DNA of 64,000 nt, taken from Prinia subflava (taxonomy: Eukaryota; Chordata; Aves; Passeriformes; Cisticolidae). The notes beneath the pieces were generated by a model. It saw nothing but the letters and a program-made list of their open reading frames with translations, made no database searches and was not told the origin of the DNA. Each line of letters starts with the position of its first letter. The stretch's first letter is position 1. The DNA is taken from contig NC_086247.1 of NCBI RefSeq assembly GCF_021018805.1, positions 137,061,602-137,125,601 of the forward strand. The letters run 5' to 3'. Position numbers and translations under genes: made by a program. Shown piece after piece: positions 38,919-52,095 of the stretch.

Positions 38919-41900
38919 AAGCAAATAGTGGGTGCTCTGTTTTCATGGTGCTAGTGGGACATGCAGCACCTCTGGGACTTGCTTGTGGGACTTGTGCTTC
39001 ATAGTGATGACTGTGCAGCTCCAGGCTGTGGAGATCAGTGGGAAGCTGTTCTGTGGAGTAGTGGGATTTGGAGAGGATTTTTTCCTGACAGCAACAATAT
39101 GGTGCTTCTTGTCACTGTGGGATTGAAAGCAATCAAGAAGAATCTGTAATTTAACAGACTCACATCATGGTTAAACCCAGAAACTGTGCTCTGAACTAAA
39201 GTTCTGAGGGACATTCCAACCCTGAGGCTGACAAGTAGAAAATCTCAGAATCTGATAGTATCTTGTAAGTAAGATTAACTTGCCTGTTGAGTTGACATGT
39301 TGTCAAACTGTAGAGGCTGCAGTGTCCAGAATGAAGCAAAATTAATGAAAGGATATTGATGAAGTTGTGGACAGAGCAAGTGCTCTGCTGCAAGACTTGA
39401 CTGTCTTTTCAAACTAAAGAAATACACATTTAAAATGCATGCTGCTGATGAACAGAACATAGCTGAGTGTTTAGTTTTACCAATGACCACCAAATAGAGA
39501 GAAAGATTTATGTAACTGACTATGTCAGACTCTGTTTTGTGGTAGAAGATGCGGTGTCTTCATTTAAGTACTAACGAGGTGGGAATTTTCCTTAAATTTC
39601 TGTCTAATCAATATCAATATAAAAGGGTAAGAATGCTGTAACATTGAGCAAATCTATTAAAATTTGAGCCTCTATGTAGCTGTCTTCTCAACCATGTTTC
39701 ACACAAAATCCTCAGGTAGAATTTCAATCAAAAAATGTTTTGTAACTGGGAACATAATTTAATCAACTTCACCCAGCTGGACTCAACTCAAGACTTCTGG
39801 CAGCCTTGAGTAGTCAAAACCTCTGGAAAAATAGAGTAAGTCCTAAAGATGGGCCGAATACCATGTTTGGAATTAGGCAGTAAGTCCAGAAAGTAACTGT
39901 GGGCTGGGAAAACAGACACAAACTGTTGCAGATCTTTTCAATGTGATTATCTATGTCTTGCTAGTGTGTGGAATCAGCCTAAAAATCATATTTTACGAAT
40001 AAAGAAGTAATTACATGAATGATTGCTAGGGAATGCGGTAGAAATGACAGATACATCTGCTGGCTAGAAAATGTTGGTTTAGCAATGTTGTCCATGTTAA
40101 CTTATTAAAATGTCATGCACCATTTTCCACCATTTTATTCCCCTCTTTGAATTATGAGTCTAATTTACCTACTGATTATAGTAGGTATTTGTTAGCTGTT
40201 GGATGAACCATAGGAATTTCTCCCCTTTCCTGTGGCAGGGCCAGCAGGCTGTCCATGCTGGAAGCACTTCAGCAGTCAGACTCTTTCCAAAGAATGGTGC
40301 AGTGTCCTGGATGTTTGGCTGTGCCCTTCTGTGAGATGAGCTGTGCAATTCCTGTGCATCCCCACCCCCTGTTACTCTTTCCTATCCTGAATCAGTTTTC
40401 TGTGCTTCAGCACCACAATTGTCTTCATGAGTTACTGGGTTGGATTGTCTACTCTGGTATTTCCTATTGGCCTTCAGAATAAAATGTGGACGTCTAGTTT
40501 TAAAACTGTAAATAAATATTTTTAATAAAGTTTATAAATGTACAGAATGGATTTCAGAAGGGAACTAGTTTGCATTGTCATAGGGCCACTAATTGCATTT
40601 ATTGGCAGAGATGGGCCAACTGAAAATTTGGTTAAAAATTGGACATTGATAAGTAGTACAAAGTTAGGGGTTTCTGCATTTCTTAAAACACTGCGTCTTT
40701 GGTGGAGATAGGAATAGATGCGGCCTTCCTCCCTGCCCCCTCCCCAAATGATTTCAGAAATGACTCACATTCTTGCAGATATTGGCAAGCTTTCTTAATC
40801 CCCTGTCTCACTGTGTGGCTCATCTTCCAGGCAAACTTTGCAAGGGTTGCTGCCAAGCTACAGATGAATGCAGGAGTAGCTGGCAGAACCAGACATTCAC
40901 AGGTGAAGGACCTCTGTGTGTTCTGGCATATTACTTGACAGCTTCTGGAAGGTCTTCTGCTTATAGTGTTTGATATTTCCAGTATTGCCCATGTGTAGAG
41001 CCTGCAATTACACTAGTGATAGGAAGAAAGAGTTAGAGAGTATGAAGAGAATTCTCTCTTAGTTAAGACACTGGAGAAGTGAACTAACCTTTGCTCTAAA
41101 TGAAGTTTAGAGTGCTAATGATGAAAAATGTCTTAACTCATCTTCAAAGTCAAGGATATCTGGCCCTGAGAAAGTGCCTTTGAATTAATTACACTGCATT
41201 ATTTAATGGCTATAAAATTCTCAGTCCCTTTGGTGTCTGTTAACAGGTTCCCCTGTAATTGCAGTGCAGTTTTCTAGGAGAGGAGACATTGCAATTTTTT
41301 TGTTTAGTATGTTAACCAGAAGCGAAGTTTGATGTGTTGTAAAATGATATTCAGGTTATCTATGTCAATTCCATACTATCAAATAAAGAGATTTTTATTT
41401 TTAAAGTAGTCTGATTGTAGATTGCACAGGTATTTTCAGCAGTAATGACAAAATCTGTCTTAAAAAATATCGTTGCTGAGAACCTATGAGTGTCCAAGCT
41501 ACCCATCCTCTGAAAGCTGCTATCACTGTTGTACTTTGATCTGTCTGTAAAGGATCCTGACTGATGGAAGCTTAGTTTGTAAGTTGACCATGGGTTCTCC
41601 ATGGGTATGACAACAGCTGTTGATGAGTTTTCTGCTCCTTAGCTCCACCATAGCCCCCATGTAACCTGCTTTCAAACACTGCTGAATTAAACTTATTCCC
41701 CTTTCACCATCTTCCAAGAAGCTACAATGATTTGTACATATTTCTGATCTCCTCTCTTCATTTCTTTGCAAAATGCTCTACTTCCACCATTATTTTTTCT
41801 TTTCACTAGCACTTGCATGTTTGTAGTTTGTCCACCAAAGACTGATAACATCATCATCATTGAAGTGGAGAACCAGAAGGGAGTCAGTCCTGTGTGTCAT

Positions 41901-44900
41901 CAAGCATACAGCCTGATCACCAAACTGAGACACATTTCAAAAGAAGTTAATTAATTAAAGGCTCTACAGTCCCTTATATTTAGTGAATGACATTAACTGT
42001 TCTGTTCATAGTTTGTCAGTAGTCATGTGTCACTTATCATTATTTGTGTGAATGAGCTGAGGCTCGTTTCCATCACTATTTATTCTCATCCTCTGCTTAA
42101 CAAAATCAGAATAATGAAAAATCAAATTAAAAAGCACTGAAGAATTTTTAGCAAAGCATCGAACTATAAAGAAAAATATGTCCTGACAGCTACCTTTGCT
42201 CTAAGCTGAATCAGATCATCTGTTGCTGTGCTTTGACTGATTGAGATTTAAACAAACCAATGTTATTGTAAGTCTCTTGTTGCTGGAAAACGTGTTTTTA
42301 AGTTGAATATAAAAAGTAATTAACTCCACCAAAGCATTCAGAAAGGAGGAAAAGAGCTACAGGGACCTAAGTAACCCTGCAATAAAAGTATAGAGTGGCC
42401 AACTCGGTTCTGTCTCTGTGAAGCAAAGTGTTGTGTTTGAAAAGAAAAGTTAATGAATAGTGTGGTTGGCAAGCTGGCTGCCTCCCAAGCAGGCAAGCAG
42501 GACCTGCCAGGTGATGCACAAGGTCTTGGATGCGTGGATGTGCTCACTGCTCGCTTGTGAGGCTGCAAACACACTAACACAACACTCTGGTCTTGAAGGG
42601 TAAATGAAGTGAGAAAAGACAATGGGTAAAGCCTTTTCAATGGCAGAGCTGTCACTGACTTAGGCAAAGAGACTTTGGTTTTTATTGTCTTTAAAAAAAA
42701 TTATTTTTATTTAATATTTTTGTTGTTGTTGGGGAGGTGTGTTTTGTTTTGCCCTTTTTTTTTTTTTTTTTAAGAGTAAGTGTATTTGACTTGAGTGATA
42801 CACAGTATCAGAAAAATCCTCCTGGGTTTTTGCAGGACACCAACCTGCTCCAGCTGCTATGGTGTGCTATCCTATGCATTGCATTTTCTAGAAATACCTT
42901 ATTTGTTGCCCCTAAACAGAGCAAAGAAACATGGGCTTACTTGTATTATCTTTGTTAAGCTTTATCTATCATGTCATTGCTCTTACTACATCCTTTGAAC
43001 AAGGAGTTGACTTTAGAAAAGGGAGCCATTCTTGTTGCTGTATGCATGTGGAAATACAGATTTTTGAAAGCTGCTCTTTGAAAATCTTGAGTACCCAACT
43101 CAAGACTGGCTGTATTTTTAGTATTTTTTCCTTATTCTTTCTTTTTTTCCCTTAATTCATAAAATTACTGGTTTCCCCCCTCTGCTCCAGAATGCTACAG
43201 TATGGATTTGTTTAGTCCTTTATCTAAATTTCTAAATTACATGTGGGACATGATGCCACATGTTTTCTCTTGAACTACTTGTTTGTTTTTGCCCTGTTCT
43301 CCCCTTCTGGATGTCTCACCTGCTTTGTGTGTCTGCTGAATACTTTGTCACTTGGTTTCTGGCTAATCACATCTGATGGAGGGCTTTGTCTCTCTTGTGC
43401 CAGAAGATTTGGCTCAGACTTTGTCAGCAATTGCACATGTTATTTGGAGGGTTTATTTTCTTTCCAACAGAGATAATCTTTATCGCATTAGATTTTACTG
43501 ACTTTGTCCTTTACAACAAGCAGCATAAAATTAAACCAATAGAGACTTTTGGAAAACTGGTTTAGATGTTGTGTTTAAATGTATTAGAGTCTTGTGTTGA
43601 TTCAAGAGTATTTGTTAATAAATAATCTCATTATAATATTCATGGAATATCTAAGGCTTTTTTGAGCTGAACATATGATTTAACGCTTACTATAAAAAGC
43701 TTGGGAGTCATTACATTATACTAATACTGTAAAGCTAAAAATGTAATAGCAGGGAACAGACAGTGAAATACATGCTCTCTGTGAATTATACAGACACCTA
43801 TTACTCTCTTTAGCAAACAGGATGATAAATCTGGTCTTAATTGTAACCAAGCCATCTATAAGGACTGGAAGTTAAAGTGATACAAATTCCATTTAGGAGT
43901 GTGGTGTCCTGAAGGGCATTTGGGTGAAGGATCACTCAATAGCCACCAGCACCTTTCACTATTTGCCTCTACAGTGGCTGCTGGCACATAGGAGGTGTGA
44001 TACAACCCTAAATGGATCTTCTGATCCAACCTGAGGTAGCTGCTTTTATGAATTGATTAAAGTGTAATTGTTTTAAAAGCAGATGACTACTGATGAGGCA
44101 ACAACACTCAGGAATATGGTGGGTTTATTTGCAGAGCTGTGCTTTCATGTTTATAATGAAATTTGAAACCAGGTCAGTTTTATGCTTCCTTTTTTTTTTT
44201 TCTGTTTTTTTGCTTATGTGGAAGCAGATATTTTTCACACATCTGCTTTTATTCAATGCTAAGTTCTATATGGATCAAATCTTAAGTAACTTAGCAGCAG
44301 ATGAATATTTTACTGGCTGTGTCTACAGAGCCTGTTGTGCTCCTGAGGGTCTGAAGCCCATGGCCAGTGCAGTGGCTGAGCTAGAACAGCTAGAACTGAG
44401 CCCAGGCTTTGCAAGGCTTGGGCTCAGTCTGCCACTGGGGCCACTGGAACCAGGTGCCACTTGTCAGGACAAGGACAAAAGCTGCCTGCTTGTGCCTGCT
44501 ATGTGTCGTGTAGAGTCACCTACAGACAGCCAGGAAAAGTCTTTACCTATAAATAAATATAACAAACAAATCTGGACTTCATTTGCTAAACTCCTTTTGT
44601 ACAGCAGAAACCAGTTTATTTATTACCTTTTTTCACCTTAGTATTTGTTGCCATTAACCAATAAAATATTATCTGGTAAATCTTTTGTAAAAAGTGTGAA
44701 TGTTTTTTCTTTCCTGAGATAGTTTTTTTCCCAGTTTTGGCCTCATTTAGTGGTTTATCCTACCTAGGTGCTGCAACTTCTTTAAAAATGTTAGGCTGTA
44801 AATAGTTCTGTTTCCATGCAATGTTGAGCACAGTGAAATTTCAGAGTTTGAAATTGTATCTAGAGGGATCTAGGCTTCTTTCTCTCCTTCTCCCCATCCC

Positions 44901-47022
44901 ACCTGTCAACATGATATTCTGATCCCTATTACGCCTTTGCCTGGGATCATGTGGACTGCAAAAAACAACTTGATGGTGGTTTTTGAGCTGTATAACAGCT
45001 GCCAAATTCTGGAGAATGTCCTAAACCAATGAAAAATAACAGCATTTGAAGTATTTCATCCATTTTCAAGTTCTAGACTGGTCAGTGACAATAAAATAAA
45101 AATTACAGGTTTTTGTTTGGTGTGAATATTGGATGTTTGTGAAAGAGTCATCAGTAAAGCATTTGTTTTAATGCAGAACAGATTCATGAGCCTGCAGCAT
45201 AATCGATGTAAACAATTCTCATAAATTCTATAAGTTTCATATTTCATAGTAGATTCTATAAATTTGTTCAGTGGCGAAGGATTATGAATACAGTACTGGG
45301 GATGCAGCAGAATTCACATAATACAGTAGGAGCTACTCTTTTCTTCTTTTTCTTCAAAACGAAAACGCAGTCTCTACAGCAGCGTGTACCTTCATCCTGC
45401 AAAGCAAGAAGCCAGAACACAGAAGAGGTTTTTTTTCTCTGAAAAATTCTTTTTACTACTTTAACTACCTTTCTGTGCCTGGTTAAGGAGGTTTGGCTGT
45501 CATTGGACTTGCACACACTCTCATCCCACTTCAATTTGTCCTGTCCTCCACCCTCTCAACAGTCACATTTCTGCAGGGTGAAGATAAAGTGTGAAAAAAA
45601 AATAGTTTGGGGCCTTCTCTTTCCTTTTCTTTTTTCTTCTTTCATGCTTCTACAAAGGCTGAATAAATTTTCAACGTTCTTGCATACCAGTTTCCTACTT
45701 ACTAGTTGTTTTCCAGTAGCACCCGTGGCCTGCACTGCCATCAGATTGGCAAATGGTGCAAGAAGAAATGATGCCACCTGGGGAACTGAGGCAAAGAAAA
45801 GCAACGTGGCTTCCTTACATCAGGCAGAATTATGTCACAAAGCTGAAATTTGAGTTAGTAAGAAACTCCTAGCTTCTTTTTCCTGACATTTTGTAGAGTG
45901 TCTACAGTGCAGACTGTCCTCTCTTGGTGTACATTTGATATTTTTATACACAGGTATTTCTTACTGAATTCTGTCCTCTGCATCTTCCTCCCAGTCACAG
46001 ACAGTTAGATACTGAAGCATATCCTAAAGACACAAACAAGTGAAAAATATGAACGTGAGAGGACAGAGGCTGTTTTAGTTAAACCATTCAATTGGTCACT
46101 GAGGAACTGCTAATGTGTAGTTCATATTCATGGTACACCTACAGGTACACCTATACTCATGGGAAAGGCATCTGGTCTAGTAATCTACTTTCTTCTGATG
46201 AAATGAAATAAACTGTACTGGGAATCATCATTCTACAACTGTTTCTACCTTTATGTTGCTAGACTGTTTCTTCCCTCTGTACTCAGCAAAGTCCATTTGA
46301 CGTATAGAAATGGTCTGACAGTAGATGTTCTGTCATGGTAATAAATTTGCTTTGGCTGACCTGATGTCAAAACTAAGCAAGAGTGAAGCTGAATTTAAAC
46401 AACACTTGATTCACATATTGCTACCTTACAGTATATTTTAAAGGTATGGGGCTCCTGTTGGCATAGGATTTTTTCTCTTTCACCCTGGTCAGATTTATCT
46501 CTGCAGCCATTTTATCTAACAAGTAGTTTTGTTTTTCTTAGCTGGGCTAGCCCCACGTTGTGAGGGCACTGGCATGTGCTGCCAGCAGAAGGCTGGGGCT
46601 TGGCTGCAGGTGTTCATCTTCTTCTTCAGCTGTGGTGTGAACTCCAGCTGTCTGAAACCCACCTGCTGTGCTGGGGAAAAGTGCTGGAAACCCTTCAGGA
46701 AAAAACCACAGCTGTCTAATGTCCTGCCTAGATACAATGTGCTAGAGTCAAATTTGTCACTCGGTCAGTTTATCAGTGGGACAGGCTTGATTATAGCTGT
46801 CTCTGCTGTTTGTTGGAGATGAACAACAAGGCAAAAAAACCCTGGAGTGATATATGACTATGGGAAAAGCTGCTGAGAAAATACTGTCAGTCTGGAAGGA
46901 GTGCCTGTTTGTTCTTAGAAGTCTGCGCAGAGTATCTTGTAATGTTTTTATGCTTGAATATACATCTGAGTATACAGTTGTGTGATCATCTGCATGACTT
47001 TTCTTTTTTTCCTTTCTCACAG

Positions 47023-47125
47023 TGCATGCCAATTAAAGGCCTTGGGTTTGTGCTTGGAGCCTACAAATGTATTTGCAAGGCTGGATTCTATCATCCCAAC
47101 ATCTTCTCAGTGAACAGCTTTCAGA
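47023..47125 (+). CDS. GPR158: GPR158 internal exon: extracellular EGF-like linker
   Basis: Seen: a long pyrimidine tract ending in CAG is followed by an open frame of 34 codons plus one base (A), then a consensus donor GTAAGT. The peptide starts CMPIKGLGFVLGAYK and continues CICKAGFYHP, ending in SVNSFQ. Cysteines are at exon residues 1, 16 and 18. Known: this matches, from memory, the segment of mammalian GPR158 between the extracellular Cache domain and the Cys-rich juxtamembrane region, described as an EGF-like linker. GPR158 is a class C orphan receptor of neurons that recruits RGS7-Gbeta5 and has been reported to respond to glycine. Inferred: the exon starts in phase 0 and ends in phase 1; its last base completes a Lys codon with the exon at 54359. 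The preceding exon, expected to end in the Cache/Cys region, was searched for by eye and not found. GPR179 is the nearest alternative, but the residues fit GPR158 better. Confidence 0.93.
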
Positions 47126-48120
47126 GTAAGTGCCTTTGCTTGAGTTAAAAAAAAAAGAAAACAGAGCTAGCATTAATAATGCAGGGCTGCGTTTTATCCT
47201 CGTCAGGGTTATACAGTAAAATCCCAGTGGTTTGCAACTCTTGGATTATATAATCACTTAAGGAGCTCTAGCCCTCTGGTTTGTCATTCATGATACTCTG
47301 GAGGATCCTGTAAAACATACCCACTTGAAGAATATTTGATTTGTAAATAAATTAAAAAACATGAAAAGAAGCCTTGCTAAGGGGAAATAGAGATTTCTGG
47401 CATCTGTGCTCATGCACAAGTATTCTGGAAATTAATCTACTCATTTTCTGTTTAGCCAGAGGAAATGAGAATGCCCTAGCCTCTGGCTTTGTGCGGGCTT
47501 TAATTGTTTCCGTTTTACTCCATTTGCAAAAGAGAATTCAAAGGAGCATCCGAACTCTAATACATGCTGATGAAGTAATAGAGATGCTTCAAGCCTGGGA
47601 GCATGTTTGGCTGGATATATGGATAACATACATCCTACACATACCCAGGACACACATTGTATGGTTCTTAGACTGAATTGACCAGAACAGGGCAGAACTT
47701 GGTTGATGCTCATCAGGAAAAATAGACAAACTGTATGGCCAAAGCTGATGTCTGTTACTGTCATCTTGTGACCAAATCTCTGTATGGATTTTGTGCTGAA
47801 ATTGTTGCAGTTGTACTGGTAGAGCTCAGGCTGCAGTCACAGGTGCAAAGCTGCTGCTTGGAGGTGTAACAGGGCATCCTTCTCTACCTCCTGCTTTCAG
47901 GTTCATCTCATGCCCAATTTCTTTACACCATCCTTTAGCCAGAGGTTCGTGACATCAGCGCTCGCTGTGAGATCAGTTGGTGTGAGATATCCAGGGAATG
48001 GCACTGGGTGACTTTCACTTGGTCCAGGACTGTGTGTATTATCTCCTGCCTTGTGTGAAAACAGCTGCTTCTGTTCCCCAGAGAACCTCTGTTACCTCTA
48101 GTACTAATCCTCACTTAATA

Positions 48121-48150
48121 CATACACACAAACACACACACACATATATA
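48121..48150 (+). repeat. Short CA/TA microsatellite
   Basis: CATACACACAAACACACACACACATATATA is a short, imperfect dinucleotide repeat within the intron. Confidence 0.85.
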
Positions 48151-50914
48151 GGGGATATCATGTCTCCTGTACATATTTGTAGAATAAATAGCACAGTTTG
48201 TTCAACAGTTTATCTGCTGAATGTTTTCCTTGTCTTTTCATATTGTAAAGTGCTGCAGAAGACAGCCTTGTGATAGTGCTGTTTCTCTGGACCGTGTGAA
48301 TCTGTTGCTAGAATAAGGAGGATGTTTGGTCCTTCCTGAAGTGCAGAGAGTTCTGGCTGAGTTAGGATTTAATTCCTTGAGAGAGCATATAAAGAAAACT
48401 TCATACCAAATGCCATAGAACACACACCAAAAATGTGGCTAGAGGTCATAACAACACTGATCATTAGGAATGAGATTAACTTTATTTCATATCAGCTGTG
48501 CAAAATATATATGCTTGGGATGTATTAGTCACCTTGGTTTCAACTGCAGTCAGCATCAAGAGCATGGCTTCCCTGGAGGGTGATTTGTCTTTAGATGGAA
48601 AAAGCAATACCTCCATCATTTCTGCATTTGCTATAGAATAAGGTCTTAAAATGGCTCTTTAGCTCCTAATAAAGTGAAATTTGTCTCAAGGAAGTTTGTA
48701 AATGCTGATTGTAGGATGTAGGGGGCACGTTTGATTTGAGCCTTTGTTGCTGTGAGGTAACATGAGTTTTGAAACAGTAATGAGGAACTTTTAAAATTAT
48801 CCAGATGCAGCTCCATCTGCCAAGTTGTACAGATGATTTCAAAAAGTGAAAAGTGAGACTGGAAATGACTAAAGTAATGAGAAAAGCCAGTGGTTCAAAG
48901 GAAACTTGGCTCTGTCACATAGCTGCATTCTGTAAAAGGAAAAGAAGAGAAAAAATGACATGGCTAAAATGGCTGTAGTGTGTATTTGGTGGTTTAAAAT
49001 GATGTTAACATAGGAATTCTAGACACGAATTCTGCAAGCAGTTTTGACAGAAGCTGTCTGACCTGGAGATCTCTTTGTGGAGCTAGGTTGGTGAAATCTG
49101 ATGATAAAAGAGATGAAACTGAATAGGAATGCTAATCATTTAAAAAGTATTCCTAGTGGAAGAAAATATAGAGGTAGCAAAGATTTCCGGGTCTCAAGAT
49201 ATCAGAAAGGAGATAGATAGAAAAAAAAGTCAAGCTTTGTACTTCACTCATTTGAAGAATTGGATTTTGCTGTGTCTTGAAATGATGCTGGGATTTCTCA
49301 ATGATGCTGGACTCTGCACCGTGGCAAGATATGGATAACTACAGTTGCACATTGTGTCTGAAGTGTCCAGCTTTTGAGTGGGGGAAAGGCTCTGCTTTCA
49401 GCCTAGATGAATGTTTTGGTTTGAGTCTGAAAGATAACTGTATAATATGGCTTTGCAGAGATGTTGAACACTCTACACACTTTACTGGTGGGTTCTGTGG
49501 GAACCTGCGACGTGACGTAAACAGTGTCCTGTGTAGGAAAGATTCTGCAGATCTGTTGCTTTTCTGTCTTCAAACAGCACAGTGTTGCTGCTCCCAGGTA
49601 GGCTGCACATGTTGCAGGTTCCCAAAGAGTGTGTGGGACAGGGACACAGCTGGAATTCAGACTGTTCCCTTACTGAATAAGAAACCAGGTGGGAGGGCAT
49701 TTCTCTCCCAAGTCTGTGTTCGTTCTTCAGAACTGACAGTGCCAAAATATGTAAAAACTTTCTGTTTTTTCTGTATGTGTTAATGACAACCTTGGGTACT
49801 AGAAGGGGAGAAAGTTATTGCCATACTTCCAGGATGTCTTTTGAGGTTGGAAATTGATTTTAGAAAAAATCACATTTCACATACCCAAGTTTTATTAACT
49901 TGTAAGTGGTTGACTACATGGTTATGCACTTTCTCCTAATGGCTCATTTTTAGGTAGCACTGTCAATATAGGTATAATAGACTAACTGATGATCGCTTAT
50001 ATTTTCACATTTCTGTAACACCCTTCTCCAAGGCACTTCTGTTCTCTGCCTCATAGGGTAATCAAGTTTGCACTGAAAAATCTTCAGCAGAACAACAGTG
50101 CTTTGTTCAGCCTTGAAGTTGGCTCTTTATAATGCATCATCCATATACTGCAGAAATTCTCAGCTCTTGCCGTTTGGATGTGGAACCTGCCCTGCTTGCA
50201 CCAGAAGTGGCTCTTTTGTTTGAATATGGGACTGTCCTGTCTCTAACACTACCATGATCACATCAAAATTTCCAAGAGGAAACAGGTTCCAGTTCAACAG
50301 GAATTCTCATTTTTTACCCTTACCCTTTGGCTTTGGTTCTTCAACAGAATCACCACGTGCAGATCTTTGCACATATGAAGGTTCTCACTGACTTCAGTGA
50401 TCCCTTTCTGGGATGAGGCTTATGACCATGGCTGATGGCCAGGTTTTGGTGCCCAGAGGTCCAGTTACATTCTCACCAAGTTACTGCAACATTGCTGATG
50501 CAGCTGTAGTGTTCCTGATTTACCCTATTACAGAACAGGAGCAGAATCAGTCCTTTGTTCTGCTCAGTGCACAGCATGCACTGTGCTCTGTGTGTTCATG
50601 TGCTGAGTTCTGACTGGAGTGCAGGATGATTTGGTTTGGGATGAGGCAGTCCCTGCCCTGGCTCTCAGCAGCCTGTGGTGCCATTCTTACTTTGCAGGAA
50701 TATCTCAGCTGCCAGTGTTACAGCTGCTGAGGCATCCCTTGCGTGGCAAAGTGTCCTTAGGAGAACCAAGGTTGATGAAGAGCTACCCTCAGGAGAACAT
50801 TTCAGAAACAGATGGGCCAATCAGACAGAAAAATAAGACTGGGATAGAACAGAGAAGAGCCAGGAAAAATATGGTAGAGTGGAAATAGCTGAAACATTTA
50901 AGTGTTTTGGTTTA

Positions 50915-51063
50915 TTTTTATTATACTTCATGTAATTTGTGTCCCTATTCCTACTTTTAACCTACTTTACTTGTTCTTTTCTCCTTCCTTTTTATCCTTT
51001 TTATTTTTTGGTTACTACATTTTATTCTGTTCTTCTTTCTTTTTTTACACCTTCCTTATTTCC
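50915..51063 (+). other. Pyrimidine-rich block ending in an acceptor-like CAG
   Basis: About 150 bases are mostly T and C, ending TTTCCAG at 51064-51065 and followed by TTTTAACTCCTGCAGCAC. It looks like an over-long acceptor tract, but no coding continuation of GPR158 fits there because the flanking exons already join in phase. It may be a chance T-rich stretch. Confidence 0.4.
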
Positions 51064-51666
51064 AGTTTTAACTCCTGCAGCACAGTGTTGCTTCCATCTC
51101 TCTTGTGACAGTGCTGAAACTGCTGCTGCCTTACACAGAGCAGAAATAACTTCTTGTCCATCTACCTTACTAGTGTCTAGAATATTTTGTCATCTTTTGA
51201 GGAGGAAAAACTGTTTTTACTCACTGTGGGAGACATGTAATCCCAAATAACTGCTGAGATAGGACAAGGCACAATGAAACATCTAACAGTTCTGTTAGAG
51301 GCCCTCCAGGCTTGGCTTGGACTGTCTGTGTCTTGAATTGATGTTACATTGACTTTGATGAGGGGACAGGACCAGACAAAAAGGGCAGAAATGTTTAACT
51401 ATCCATTGGCCAGCTGTACCTTGAGACATATTGTCAGAGCAACGGCATGGATGGACAAGATCCCTGTCAATGCTACATATAATGAACAATTCTTTCCCAA
51501 GAAATTATTTTAGAGGGTTTGAAAAAAGTTCTTTCTTCTTGTCAAGGAGAAAAAAAAGTATAAATAATAATTAAAAAAGGGAATTGTTAATTGTTCCTCA
51601 TTGCATCGTGGAAAATTTAATGTAGATCTAATTTTTTAGATCTTTCTTTTATTAGCTATAAGTAAG

Positions 51667-51815
51667 AATCACACAGAATCACAGAATCCAGTAGGTTGGA
51701 AAAGACCTCTAAGATCACCAAGTCCAACCTGTGAGCAATCCCCACCTTGTTAACTAGACCAGAGCACTGAGTGCCACATCGTGTTGTTATTCAGACACCT
51801 CCAACTCCATTTGAT
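51667..51815 (-). mobile_element. CR1 3'-end fragment
   Basis: The reverse complement of the CR1 3' end is clear: AATCACACAGAATCACAGAAT, GTAGGTTGGAAAAGACCTC, AAGATCACCAAGTCCAACC, TGAGTGCCACATC and GACACCTCCAACTCCAT. It is 5'-truncated within the 'CACCTCCA' block and antisense to GPR158. Confidence 0.9.
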
Positions 51816-51910
51816 AATCAAAAGACATTCACAGAAAAATCAGTCCTGGCTGGCAGTGCAGACAGTGCAAAAGATGTGCATCAGTGATCTTCCTTTGTGT
51901 ACAACTGACA

Positions 51911-52095
51911 AAATCATAGAAGCAATTGGCTGGAAAAAACCTCTGAGGTCATTGAGTCTTCCCTATGACCAAACACTGCCATAGACTAGAGCATGGCATG
52001 GAATGCTGTGTCCAGTCTTTCCTTAAACTCCTCCAGGGATGGTGACTCCACCACCTCCCTGTGCAGCCCATCCCAATCTCTAAACATGACACCAG
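51911..52095 (-). mobile_element. CR1 3'-end fragment
   Basis: AAATCATAGAA, TGGCTGGAAAAAACCTCTGA, GGTCATTGAGTC, AAACTCCTCCAGGGATGGTG and ACTCCACCACCTCCCTGTGC match a CR1 3' end in reverse. It has the same orientation as the fragment ending at 51815, with about 95 bp between them, and it extends further toward the CR1 5' side. Confidence 0.9.

Larger units (their letters stand above)
1131..47022 (+). other. GPR158: GPR158 intron upstream of the first exon in the window
   Basis: No coding exon was recognised here. The expected upstream exon, whose end should encode a Cys-containing stretch just before CMPIKG, was looked for and not found, so the intron is probably at least 47 kb and the CR1 at 1-1130 also belongs to it. 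Open frames of 60-182 codons occur on both strands, but none shows a known domain, and they look like chance frames in AT-rich DNA. Entries below give what stands out. The stretches 3281-15540, 15871-32464, 32681-34535, 35055-35619 and 35732-47022 otherwise appear to be ordinary unique intronic sequence with short homopolymers. Confidence 0.7.

Noticed and set aside
43980..44040. GATCTTCTGATCCAACCTGAGG resembling a CR1 end
   Set aside because: A single short match without neighbouring CR1 blocks.
44093..44641. 182-codon open frame on the + strand
   Set aside because: It has a hydrophobic start, but no recognisable domain, no splice context that fits GPR158 and no Kozak-like support. It is probably a chance frame.
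49301..49783. 160-codon Cys-rich open frame on the + strand
   Set aside because: The cysteines show no regular spacing of a known fold, and the frame lies inside a phase-1 intron whose flanking exons join correctly without it.
50915..51070. Hidden GPR158 exon after the pyrimidine-rich block
   Set aside because: The exons at 47023 and 54359 join in phase and give continuous, recognisable GPR158 sequence. Nothing after the block resembles the receptor.
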